Assembly (NCBI GenBank): GCA_902787065.1
Contig: CADAFA010000006.1
Location: 1 to 24,383 of the forward strand
Length of the DNA: 24,383 nucleotides
Origin: an uncultured Elusimicrobium sp.
GTDB taxonomy: Bacteria > Elusimicrobiota > Elusimicrobia > Elusimicrobiales > Elusimicrobiaceae
Reading direction: 5' to 3'
The notes under the pieces: generated by a model
Told to the model about the DNA's origin: nothing
Seen by the model: only the letters and a program-made list of their open reading frames with translations
Database searches by the model: none
Translations under genes and position numbers: made by a program
In this document: in pieces, positions 14,570 through 22,440 of the stretch
Numbering within the stretch: position 1 is the first letter of the stretch
Layout: the number at the start of each line of letters is the position of its first letter

Positions 14570-16000
14570 ATGAAGAAAATTATTATGTATCTCGGAAAAA
14601 ACTTTTGCTTAATGCTTGGTGTTTTATTATTAATACCCGGTACTCAGATTTTTTCTCAGAAAATACCGGACGAATTGCTTTTTACTTCAGAATTATCAGA
14701 AAAATTAGGAGTAAAAAAAATAACTATTAAAAATGGAATTGAAGAGTTGCAAGATATGCAAAAATTAATTTTGGAAAGTAAAGTTCCTATCAGAACTACA
14801 TACCATCTTAATAAATATGATTTTATATCAAAATATAAATTATCATTACAAAAACTAAAGGATATATATGTCAGCAATTACGCGGAGAATGAAATAAATT
14901 TTTTTAACTATTTAAACGGAGAATCATCTAAAGAAGTAATAGAAAGATTTGCATATCAATATACAGACGGACAACCTAAAATGCCGACATTTTCTCCTGT
15001 TTTAGCAAAAGAAGATGAGCTAATTTTTGATAAGTTGGAAAAAATAATAAATAATATTGAAGACATAAATAATAGGTATGAATTTTTTACAGCGGAAGGT
15101 AAGACCTACACGGAGATTTTAACAAGCAAACAAGTAAAAGAATGGAATAATTGTACTGATTATTTACTTAATAGGTTTAATACTGATATATCAGGTAATA
15201 AATTTGCAGAAATACAAGATTTGGAACACACTTTATATAAAAAAGTAAAAGACTTTTTCTATAACGGAGTTAACCCGGAAGACGTTATGGAATATGCTTA
15301 TAAGAACGGTATGTTACCTAAAGAAAAAGCCGGCATAAAACTAACTTTAGAAGCAATGGATGGTGATGTCCCGCTGGCAACACTTGTTAAAAATATAAGG
15401 TTATATTTAACTGAATTTGGTACTAAAATAAAGGATGTTAAGTTCTACCCGGCAGTAAGTTTAACAAGGGAATTAAAAGGTATGAGCCTTGCCGAACGCA
15501 CAGAATATGTTAATGAATTAACCGATTTACAAAAAGGTTCTAAGACCTTTGTGGAAGACTTTGGAAAACTTGATAGACCTACAAAAAGATATGTAAGCAA
15601 AAGTATCACCAAAGGTTTTTGGGTTTTAGCAGGTTTAGGTGCAATTGCAACCGCGGTTTATATAACGGATGTAGCGGCGGATAATCATTTTAATTCCGGT
15701 TATACGATATCAAATAGGGAACTTGCAACTATCGGCAAAAAGATAGAAGACGGTACGGCAAATATTAAAGAAAAATTTGCATTTTTTACGAACCCGAATT
15801 CACAGAGATTTGTGGAAACTGACCCTGTTTATACTTTAAATTTAGTTCAACTTGCGTCTGATGTTTATGCGGCAGACGAACTTTTAAAGGATGTACGAAA
15901 AGCACAAGAGCAAGAAATAAACGGCGATGTGGAACAAAATATTCTTAATAACTTAAACAAACAAATTGGTATGGCTGATTTTGGAATCGGTACTTTATAA
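14570..16000 (+). CDS. Exported protein of unknown family
   Basis: I do not recognise this 476-residue protein. The N-terminus (KK, then a hydrophobic stretch with LMLGVLLLIPGTQIFS) is a likely signal peptide cleaved before QKIPDE. The middle is mostly charged and predicted helical, with ELSEKLGVKKITIKNGIEEL near the front and VSLTRELKGMSLAERTEYV about two-thirds along. A second hydrophobic segment, FWVLAGLGAIATAVYITDVA, at about 350-370 could be a membrane helix, leaving about 105 residues after it that end in DFGIGTL. There is one Cys in the mature part and no recognised catalytic motif. AGGGAGAA precedes the ATG. The gene stands alone between a weak hairpin and a strong terminator, so it is probably monocistronic. 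Confidence 0.75.
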   Translation: MKKIIMYLGKNFCLMLGVLLLIPGTQIFSQKIPDELLFTSELSEKLGVKKITIKNGIEELQDMQKLILESKVPIRTTYHLNKYDFISKYKLSLQKLKDIYVSNYAENEINFFNYLNGESSKEVIERFAYQYTDGQPKMPTFSPVLAKEDELIFDKLEKIINNIEDINNRYEFFTAEGKTYTEILTSKQVKEWNNCTDYLLNRFNTDISGNKFAEIQDLEHTLYKKVKDFFYNGVNPEDVMEYAYKNGMLPKEKAGIKLTLEAMDGDVPLATLVKNIRLYLTEFGTKIKDVKFYPAVSLTRELKGMSLAERTEYVNELTDLQKGSKTFVEDFGKLDRPTKRYVSKSITKGFWVLAGLGAIATAVYITDVAADNHFNSGYTISNRELATIGKKIEDGTANIKEKFAFFTNPNSQRFVETDPVYTLNLVQLASDVYAADELLKDVRKAQEQEINGDVEQNILNNLNKQIGMADFGIGTL

Positions 16001-16026
16001 CAGATTAAAAATAATCTATGAAAACA

Positions 16027-16063
16027 AAACCGTTTGTGTGCTAAAACATACAAGCGGTTTTTT
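16027..16063 (+). terminator. Strong intrinsic terminator
   Basis: AAACCG plus TTTGTGTG (16027-16040) pairs with CATACAAG plus CGGTTT (16047-16060) over 14 pairs including two G-U pairs, with a six-base CTAAAA loop and T16058-T16063 at its foot. It ends the unknown exported-protein gene and separates it from the promoter starting at 16066. Confidence 0.9.
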
Positions 16064-16065
16064 AT

Positions 16066-16095
16066 TTGACAAACTAATATATATCATTATATAAT
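16066..16095 (+). promoter_or_regulatory. Near-consensus sigma-70-type promoter giving a leaderless start
   Basis: A perfect TTGACA (16066-16071) and a perfect TATAAT (16090-16095) are separated by 18 bases. The expected transcription start, about seven bases past the -10, coincides with the ATG at 16103, which has no ribosome binding site. This should drive the operon running to the PP2C gene. Confidence 0.8.
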
Positions 16096-16102
16096 TATAT
16101 AT

Positions 16103-16468
16103 ATGGGAAATGAAAAAGAAAACAAGCAAAAATTTACTGTAAACCCTATAAAATTATGGCGCGATGTAAAAGATGCCGCCTTAATGTTTTTTTATGCCTG
16201 CTGCGGAAAGTATCCTTTCCCGAAGAGAAGTTTAATTTGGATTGTTATATTTTTAGTATATGCTTTTATTCCGTTTGATTTGATACCTGATCCTCTTATA
16301 GCAGTTTTTGGCTTAGGGGCTGCAGATGATTTGCTATTTTTGGTTTATGTATTAAATAAAATGTCCCCTGATTTAGAAAAATTCAGATTTTTTAAAAATA
16401 CAAAATTCAATAAAAAAGATACTATTGAAGCAGAAGTCGTAGAAGAAAATAATGAAAAAATTGATTAA
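16103..16468 (+). CDS. DUF1232 (YkvA-like) membrane protein
   Basis: A 121-residue protein with the DUF1232 signature: PKRSLIWIVIFLVYAFIPFD, then LIPDPLIAVFGLGAADDLLFL, the family's IPxDLIPD...G..DD pattern. Two hydrophobic segments (about 47-65 and 70-95) suggest a membrane hairpin; the C-terminal tail is acidic. The biochemical role of the family is unknown. No ribosome binding site precedes the ATG, and the promoter position implies a leaderless message. The 3' end overlaps the AsmA-like gene by 17 bases. Confidence 0.85.
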   Translation: MGNEKENKQKFTVNPIKLWRDVKDAALMFFYACCGKYPFPKRSLIWIVIFLVYAFIPFDLIPDPLIAVFGLGAADDLLFLVYVLNKMSPDLEKFRFFKNTKFNKKDTIEAEVVEENNEKID

Positions 16469-18557
16469 AATTATCAAAATATTTGTTTATATCTTCCTCG
16501 GTTTAATTATTATAGGGGGGGGAACTTTGTATTTCTTCTTCCCTACAAATGAAATAAAAACCGCTGTAAAAAAATACGTAAAAGAAAATTATAACCGTGA
16601 AATTGATTTTGAAGATGCATCTTTAGTTTTGCTTGGCATTAATGTAAATAAGTTTAGAATCTCAGAAGAAGGAACCTTTAAAAACGGTACCTTTGCACAA
16701 GCCGGGAAATTAGTTGTAAAACTTGAAATCTTGCCTTTGTTAAGAGGTAAAGTACGTATTCAACAATTACTTTTAAAAGAAGTCAAAGTAAATGTTATAA
16801 AAAATGAGGACGGTAAATTTAATTTTGACAATTTTATTTCAAGTGGAACGCAAACTGCAGAAACAGAAAATTCAGGAAGTTCTTCCTCAGGAATGGCTGT
16901 TTTTGCTGAAAATATAAATTTGGAAAATTCTTCTTTTTGCTACGAAGATAAACAAACAAAGATAAATTTTGATATTAATGATTTAAATATCGGTATACAA
17001 AAATTTTCTTTGGACGATTTATTTTCTTTTAACATAAATCTTCAAACTTCTTTGGAAATGGACGATATAAAACTTGACCCTGTAATCTTTAATTTACAAG
17101 GCAGGGCAGATTTAGAAAATTTAAATTTAGATAAAGTTTATATTGACATAAACCCTTTGGTTTTAGCCTATAAAGAAGCCAAAATGGTCTTTAAAGGCAA
17201 GATGAAAGACTTAACAAAACCCGTACTTAATTTGGAAGGAAGAATAGAAGGAGTAGACGATAAAATTATTACTTCCGTTACACCTATGGATTTGCCCGTT
17301 TTTGCCTTACCTGCGGCAGATTTGGTAATTAAAGCAAATGCAGATTTAGAAAAAGGCACAGCTGTTATTAACCGCGCAGATATAGTTTTGGGTAATTCTT
17401 ACATTAAAAATGAGGCCAATGTAGATTTTGCCTCCGAAAATTTAACTTATGATGTAAAAACAAATCTCTATTTATCTCTTACGGATATTTATAAAAGTGC
17501 CAAAGAAATGTTAAAAGAAATTGCCCCAGAAGGAATAATTTCTGGTAATATAAAAACTGTGTCCGCAAAACCTGATCCAAAAATTAAAGGAAAGATTTCT
17601 TTAAAAAACCTCGGTGCTATAATACTTGCCAAAAAACTTAAAAATTTTAACGGCGAGATTACAATTAATTCAATAACAGATGTAAAGACAAACACGATGA
17701 GCGGAAGTTATGACGATTCTAAATTCGTAACTTCCTTGGCTTATACCCAGCCTTCAAAACCTATAAATATCAATTTTATGCTTAATTTGGATAGGTACAC
17801 TTTGGACGATATCAATTTTGACGAATTTTTTACTGATTCCCCGGAAGCAGAAGTTAAAGAAAATACCCCAAAACAGGCGAGAGCCGATTTCGGTACCTAC
17901 AATATAAAAACAGATATTACCGTAAAAGAAGTGGCAAATAATGTTCTGACGGCAAAAGACTTAGTTTTAAAGGCTGACCTTAAAAACTTTGCCAATGATT
18001 TAAGCAATTTACAAGGTAGTTTATCTTTTAATTCTTCCGACGGGGAAATAAGAGATATTAACAAGATAATGAATTCTTCAAAAATTATGAAGGCAACATT
18101 TTCTGTAATAAAAGTTATACAAAAAGTATTTTCCGTGGCGAAATTAGAAAAGATAAGCCTTGGTAAAAATAACAAAATTACTTATAGCCAGATAGAAGGT
18201 GTTTATACAATTAAAGACGGGTTGATAAATTTAGATAAATCAACTTTAATAAGCAATTTACTTACAGTTAAAGCTAGTGGGACAATAAATTTAGTATCAG
18301 AGCAACTTGACATGAAAGTTAACACTCATTTAGGTAAAGTTACCACGGGTTCAGGTTTTAAACCTGTGGTACTAAAAATTAAAGGTACAATGAATGATCC
18401 GAAATACTCCGTTGATATTCTTTCGACGGTAACATCTATTGCTAATGTGCCTGTAAATATACTTAAGGGCGGTGTTAAGGCTTCCACAAATACGGCTTCT
18501 GGTGTAAAAGATGGTTTAAAGAAAGGTGTTGCGTCAACTATAGGAAAATTATTTTAA
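16452..18557 (+). CDS. AsmA-like protein (bridge-type lipid transport family)
   Basis: A 701-residue protein anchored by one N-terminal helix (about 7-30, IFVYIFLGLIIIGGGTLYFF), the rest probably periplasmic. The AsmA N-terminal block follows: FEDASLVLLGINVNKFRIS, KLVVKLEILPLLRGKVRIQQLLLKEV and NVIKNEDGKFNFDNF. Near the C-terminus is the AsmA-2 block (LDKSTLISNLLTVKASGTINL, VVLKIKGTMNDPKYSVD). The family is linked to outer-membrane assembly and phospholipid transport between membranes. Only weak purine-rich sequence precedes the ATG, so translation is probably coupled to the gene it overlaps. An 8-base G run (16515-16522) lies in the anchor-helix codons. Confidence 0.88.
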   Translation: MKKLIKIIKIFVYIFLGLIIIGGGTLYFFFPTNEIKTAVKKYVKENYNREIDFEDASLVLLGINVNKFRISEEGTFKNGTFAQAGKLVVKLEILPLLRGKVRIQQLLLKEVKVNVIKNEDGKFNFDNFISSGTQTAETENSGSSSSGMAVFAENINLENSSFCYEDKQTKINFDINDLNIGIQKFSLDDLFSFNINLQTSLEMDDIKLDPVIFNLQGRADLENLNLDKVYIDINPLVLAYKEAKMVFKGKMKDLTKPVLNLEGRIEGVDDKIITSVTPMDLPVFALPAADLVIKANADLEKGTAVINRADIVLGNSYIKNEANVDFASENLTYDVKTNLYLSLTDIYKSAKEMLKEIAPEGIISGNIKTVSAKPDPKIKGKISLKNLGAIILAKKLKNFNGEITINSITDVKTNTMSGSYDDSKFVTSLAYTQPSKPININFMLNLDRYTLDDINFDEFFTDSPEAEVKENTPKQARADFGTYNIKTDITVKEVANNVLTAKDLVLKADLKNFANDLSNLQGSLSFNSSDGEIRDINKIMNSSKIMKATFSVIKVIQKVFSVAKLEKISLGKNNKITYSQIEGVYTIKDGLINLDKSTLISNLLTVKASGTINLVSEQLDMKVNTHLGKVTTGSGFKPVVLKIKGTMNDPKYSVDILSTVTSIANVPVNILKGGVKASTNTASGVKDGLKKGVASTIGKLF

Positions 18558-18571
18558 ATAAGGAGAATATT

Positions 18572-18883
18572 ATGCCAAATACAACATTTGAAATTTTGCA
18601 GGTTATAGGAGTTTTGCCCGTTGATGAAGGGGCGGAAATAAGGGTTTCCGTTGATTCTTTTAAAGGCCATAAATATATTTCAGTAAGGAAATATTTAAAA
18701 TCCGAAACTTATACAGGCCCGACTAAAGCCGGTATTACTCTTTCCCCTGAAATGATAGATAAAGTTTCCCAAACCATTAATGCTTTACCTGATAAAAAGA
18801 ACTTTTTACAAAGACAGCAGCCTATTTTGCTGAAAGTAAATAAATTTAAGATAATAAATATGGGGTTTTTATATGGAAAATAA
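18572..18883 (+). CDS. PC4/p15-domain single-stranded nucleic-acid-binding protein
   Basis: A 103-residue protein whose residues about 20-70 match the transcriptional coactivator PC4/YdbC-type fold: EIRVSVDSFKGHKYISVRKY, then TGPTKAGITLSPEMIDKV, the family's strand-strand-kinked-helix pattern with KxGIxLspe. Bacterial members bind single-stranded DNA or RNA, probably as dimers. AGGAGAAT precedes the ATG 14 bases after the AsmA-like gene, and the stop is inside the start region of the kinase gene, so it is co-translated with the kinase. Whether it is a substrate or effector of that kinase is speculation. Confidence 0.8.
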   Translation: MPNTTFEILQVIGVLPVDEGAEIRVSVDSFKGHKYISVRKYLKSETYTGPTKAGITLSPEMIDKVSQTINALPDKKNFLQRQQPILLKVNKFKIINMGFLYGK

Positions 18884-21167
18884 TCAAAATGCGGAATCTG
18901 TTTCCAATACTTCACCGGATGCAAAACAGGAATTAAGTTTAATCGGCCAAGAAATATCCGGTTGCGTAATTTTGGAAAAGATAAGCCAAGGGGGCATGGG
19001 TACAGTTTTTAAAGCTAAACACAAAGCTTTGGACCGTATTGTGTGTGTAAAAATTTTAAGTCCTTCTTTAGCAACAGATAAGAAGGCTGTAGGTTTATTT
19101 TTGACAGAGGCAAGGGCTGTTGCAGAGCTTGATCACCAAAATATTGTTCAAGTTTACAATGTCGGGAAAGAAAAAGGACTATATTTTATAGTAATGTCCT
19201 TTATAGATGGGGAACCTCTTTCCTATATAGTAAGAAAAAAACCCAATTTGCCTATAGGGTTTATAGTAGACACTTTTATGGGGGTTTTAAAAGGATTACA
19301 GGCAGCCCATCAGAAGGGTATTGTTCATAGGGATATTAAACCTTCAAATATTTTGATAACAAAAGATTTAAAGCCAAAAATTGTAGATTTTGGTATAGCC
19401 AAAAAAGTTGATCAAGAAAAAGGCTTTACAAAAACTACCGAACTTGCAGGGACGGCTTATTTCTTATCTCCTGAGCAGGCCTCAGGTAAGGAAATAGATG
19501 TAAGAGCTGATTTATATTCTCTTGGAGCTAGCATGTTTTATGTATTAACCGGGAAATATCCTTTTACCGGTAAAAATTCCATGGAAATTATACAAAAACA
19601 TATTAACTCCCCTTTGCCTGATATTAATCAATACCGTAAAAGTATTCCTCCATGGATTTGGCAGGCAATACAAAAATTAATGGCTAAGAATCCTGATGAC
19701 CGTTTTCAAAGTGCAGCCGATACTTTAGCTTTTTTCCAAAAAGGTCGGGCTGATGAACTTCTAAGTACCGCTAAAAATATAAATATTGATGATGAAGTTG
19801 GTTTTACTATCGGTAAGGATGATATTAAAGAATCACCTAGGGCCAATGCGCAAGCATCCCAAAATAAGAAAATGGTACTTCCTACTCTTGCCGATATTAA
19901 TAAAGATGTTGATAATAAAACTTCTGGGAAAGAAGAACCGGAAGAAGACAAATCGGTCCAGATGATGTCTTTAGAATCAGTTTCTGGTTTAGGAAATACT
20001 AAAACAGATTCTTATATAAAAGATAGAAAAAAAGAATTAAAAAAACTTACTGCTATAACTAATAATTCCATTGATCCGGCAGGGGCCTTTTCTTTAAGTA
20101 AAAATAGCTTTTTATTGAAAGCTTTCTTTAATACAATAATTGCCACGATAATATTAATAGTTGGGGTTGTTTGTTTCTTAAAGTTAGGAACAATATGTTC
20201 ACCTTCAATAGGGGAAAGTACAGGGTTTTTAGCATATTTTATTAAGCCTTGGCATTCTTCTTTTGCTTCGGGGCAAGTTGTCTGGGGTATAATTTGTTTA
20301 GTTTATATCATTGCTATGGTTATGCTTAGCGGAACTGAATTGTTAAAAGGAATTTCTATGTATGCTTTATTATTATCATTTTTTTCCTATCTATTCGGAG
20401 TGGCTGGTTTAGCTTCTTTAGGTTCTTCTATAGCAGGGTTTACGGCATTTTCTTATTTACCTGTTTTGACTTTCCTATTTGTTTTTATGGCTATAGCATT
20501 AGATGATTATGATATTCTGCCTTTTTACTTCCGTGTTGTTACGGTTATACTTTTTGCCTTATCTCTTATAGCTTTATACAAGTTTTTTGCACCGCAAGAA
20601 TTTATTTCCGGGGACATGCTTACTACTATGCTTTATTCTTTAGTTTTTACATTTATAGCCCTCACCGTTATGCCTTTTATGAGAGACAGTTTTATAATCC
20701 GAATGGCTACTATGGTAATATTTGTTTTTGCTATTATTTCTGTTTGGCTCTATCAAGGAACCGGTAGTGCTTATGCAATAATGGATAAAATGCCTTCACA
20801 AAAAATAGCAGAATATCAACCGGATAAGGAAGGTTTATCTGAAGAGGCAATTAAATTGTTAGATAGTAACAGATCTTCTGATTTCCAGACAAGTCAATTT
20901 TACAGTGATTTAAATGATTTAAATCCTTTTGACAGGAGAAAAGTTTTTATAGAACGTCTAAAGAAAAATTATTCTCCGGAAAATAAGGAAAGGATAGAAT
21001 CTCTTATATGGAATTTTGCTTTAACGGAAGCTTTTGTTAAATTCAAACATTACTATAAAACAGAAAATATGTTCTTTTTTATTCTGATAATGGGTGTAAT
21101 GTATGGTATATTTATGTTTATAATTAAAATGCTGGTATATAGAGAGGAAAAATGGAATTTGATATAG
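18873..21167 (+). CDS. Membrane-bound Ser/Thr protein kinase (PknB type) with multi-TM C-terminus
   Basis: A 764-residue Hanks-type kinase. The kinase domain (about 29-290) is complete: glycine loop ISQGGMGTVF, K60 in VCVKIL, E79, catalytic HRDIKPSN with D154, D172-F-G, GTAYFLSPEQ and the DLYSLGASMFYVLTGKYPF block. A polar linker (about 290-405) leads to about seven hydrophobic segments, six clustered between about 410 and 640 and one near 740-760, with a soluble acidic stretch between. There are no PASTA repeats, unlike PknB of Gram-positives, so the membrane region is a candidate sensor. The ATG lies inside the PC4 gene's last codons. The PP2C gene overlaps its end, giving a kinase-phosphatase pair. 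Confidence 0.95.
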   Translation: MENNQNAESVSNTSPDAKQELSLIGQEISGCVILEKISQGGMGTVFKAKHKALDRIVCVKILSPSLATDKKAVGLFLTEARAVAELDHQNIVQVYNVGKEKGLYFIVMSFIDGEPLSYIVRKKPNLPIGFIVDTFMGVLKGLQAAHQKGIVHRDIKPSNILITKDLKPKIVDFGIAKKVDQEKGFTKTTELAGTAYFLSPEQASGKEIDVRADLYSLGASMFYVLTGKYPFTGKNSMEIIQKHINSPLPDINQYRKSIPPWIWQAIQKLMAKNPDDRFQSAADTLAFFQKGRADELLSTAKNINIDDEVGFTIGKDDIKESPRANAQASQNKKMVLPTLADINKDVDNKTSGKEEPEEDKSVQMMSLESVSGLGNTKTDSYIKDRKKELKKLTAITNNSIDPAGAFSLSKNSFLLKAFFNTIIATIILIVGVVCFLKLGTICSPSIGESTGFLAYFIKPWHSSFASGQVVWGIICLVYIIAMVMLSGTELLKGISMYALLLSFFSYLFGVAGLASLGSSIAGFTAFSYLPVLTFLFVFMAIALDDYDILPFYFRVVTVILFALSLIALYKFFAPQEFISGDMLTTMLYSLVFTFIALTVMPFMRDSFIIRMATMVIFVFAIISVWLYQGTGSAYAIMDKMPSQKIAEYQPDKEGLSEEAIKLLDSNRSSDFQTSQFYSDLNDLNPFDRRKVFIERLKKNYSPENKERIESLIWNFALTEAFVKFKHYYKTENMFFFILIMGVMYGIFMFIIKMLVYREEKWNLI

Positions 21168-21964
21168 AACTCGCTTCTTATACCGATATAGGAAAGATAA
21201 GAGAAAAAAATGAAGATTCAATTTTAATTTCCCCTGACCTTTGTCTGGGAGCTGTTGCTGACGGTATGGGGGGGCATAATGCCGGTGAAATTGCAAGCAA
21301 TTTAGCTGTCAATATTTTGGAACAAACTTTGACTGATTTAAAAGACAAGAAAATTGTTTTACCTAAAGATTATGAGACATCTTATTCTCCTCTGGGACGT
21401 AAACTTTTATATGCATCTTCTTTAGCTAATTACAGAGTATATACTTTAGCCACTGAAAATGTTAAAAGAAGTGGTATGGGAACAACTTTGAGTGCCATAT
21501 GTATAGAGGATGAGGATAATGCCGCCATAGTTCACATAGGGGACAGTAGAGTATATTTATATCGTAATGGTGTTTTATCCCAGATAACTACTGATCATTC
21601 TTATGTCCAGCAACAAGTTGCTTTGGGTAATATGACCAAAGAAGCAGCTGAAAGATCACGTATACAAAATATATTAATGAAAGCTTTAGGTCTTAAACAA
21701 GAAATTAAGTGCGATATAATAAACATAAAACCTCAAGTAGAGGATGTTTATGTTCTATGTTCCGACGGAGTGAATAAAGGCATAAGTGATGAGGAAATTT
21801 TAGACTTTTTAAAATCTAATTTAAAACCTACGGAATTATGCAAGAAGATAGTTCAAACTTCCGCTAAAAAAGATGGTAAAGATAACACCTCTTGTGTTAT
21901 TGTAAAAGTTTGCCAAAAGCAAGAAAAATCTTTTGTAAGCTATATAAAAAGCCTGTTTAAATAA
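21152..21964 (+). CDS. PP2C-family protein phosphatase
   Basis: A 270-residue cytoplasmic metal-dependent Ser/Thr phosphatase, expected to reverse the action of the kinase whose gene it overlaps by 16 bases. All family motifs are visible: REKNEDS with the first metal Asp (D22), AVADGMGGHNAGE (D37), SGMGTTLSAI, VHIGDSRVYLYR, TTDHSYVQQQV, LCSDGVNKGI and KDNTSCVIV. AGAGAGG precedes the ATG. A 7-base G run (21268-21274) falls in the MGGH codons. It is the last gene of the operon. Confidence 0.96.
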   Translation: MEFDIELASYTDIGKIREKNEDSILISPDLCLGAVADGMGGHNAGEIASNLAVNILEQTLTDLKDKKIVLPKDYETSYSPLGRKLLYASSLANYRVYTLATENVKRSGMGTTLSAICIEDEDNAAIVHIGDSRVYLYRNGVLSQITTDHSYVQQQVALGNMTKEAAERSRIQNILMKALGLKQEIKCDIINIKPQVEDVYVLCSDGVNKGISDEEILDFLKSNLKPTELCKKIVQTSAKKDGKDNTSCVIVKVCQKQEKSFVSYIKSLFK

Positions 21965-21981
21965 AATAAAAATACTTATTA

Positions 21982-22031
21982 AATCCCCTTGTTTGAGTCG
22001 TAAAAATAATTAGCACTCAAACAAGGGGATT
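21982..22031. repeat. Perfect 17-bp inverted repeat upstream of groES
   Basis: Bases 21982-21998 are the exact reverse complement of 22015-22031. Inside, two mismatched positions (21999-22000 against 22013-22014) are followed by three more pairs (22001-22003 with 22010-22012), leaving a six-base loop. It could end the phosphatase transcript, but no T run follows on the plus strand, and its right arm overlaps the groES promoter -35 box. An operator role is equally possible. Confidence 0.85.
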
Positions 22032-22036
22032 GACAA
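22010..22036 (+). promoter_or_regulatory. CIRCE-like (HrcA) operator, right half degenerate
   Basis: A perfect CIRCE left half TTAGCACTC (22010-22018) is followed, after exactly nine bases, by GATTGACAA (22028-22036), which matches six of nine positions of the right half GAGTGCTAA. Its position before groES-groEL is the classic place for CIRCE, the HrcA repressor site. The degenerate half includes the -35 box. No hrcA gene is in the window. Confidence 0.6.
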
Positions 22037-22058
22037 TTATCAAAAATAATGCTTTAAT
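22030..22058 (+). promoter_or_regulatory. groES-groEL promoter
   Basis: TTGACA (22030-22035) and TTTAAT (22053-22058) are 17 bases apart, the latter preceded by TGC as in other promoters here. The start near 22065 leaves a leader of about 70 nt. The -35 box lies within the CIRCE-like site and the arm of the long inverted repeat, so a repressor bound there would block polymerase. Confidence 0.75.
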
Positions 22059-22069
22059 TAGCAGTGTAA

Positions 22070-22103
22070 GGTTGTGGCTGCCAAAAATAAAACAGCCTAA
22101 ACC
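22070..22103 (+). promoter_or_regulatory. Hairpin in the groES 5' leader
   Basis: GGTT and GGCTG (22070-22073, 22076-22080) pair with CAGCC and AACC (22093-22097, 22100-22103) around a two-by-two internal loop and a 12-base loop. It does not cover the AGGAGG at 22125-22130, so it is not an obvious thermometer; mRNA stability is another possible role. Confidence 0.4.
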
Positions 22104-22134
22104 AAAGAATTAAAATATGTTAACAGGAGGCAGT

Positions 22135-22428
22135 ATGGCAATTAAACTTAAACCTTTAGGTGACAGGGTTCTTATAAAACCTGCCGAACCTAAAGAAGTT
22201 GTTAAAGGCGGGATTATTATCCCTGACAGTGCAAAAGAAAAACCTATGCAAGGGGAAGTTGTTGCAGCAGGTAAAGGCGCTTTAAATAAAAAAGGGGAAC
22301 GTTTACCGATGGATGTAAAAGTCGGGGATATTGTTCTTTACGGCAAATATGCCGGCAGTGAAATTAAAATTGATGATGAAAAATATATTATTATGCATCA
22401 AGATGATATTTACGGTATTTTAGGTTAG
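22135..22428 (+). CDS. groS: Co-chaperonin GroES (10 kDa chaperonin)
   Basis: The lid of the GroEL folding chamber, forming a heptamer. The 97 residues are typical: [19 protein letters not shown], then [20 protein letters not shown] with the mobile loop that contacts GroEL, and [26 protein letters not shown] chose the ATG at 22135, four bases after a perfect AGGAGG, over the in-frame ATG at 22117, which would add six residues ahead of the conserved start. It is 12 bases ahead of groL. Heat-shock control through the CIRCE-like site is likely. Confidence 0.97.
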   Translation: MAIKLKPLGDRVLIKPAEPKEVVKGGIIIPDSAKEKPMQGEVVAAGKGALNKKGERLPMDVKVGDIVLYGKYAGSEIKIDDEKYIIMHQDDIYGILG

Positions 22429-22440
22429 GAGATTAAATAT

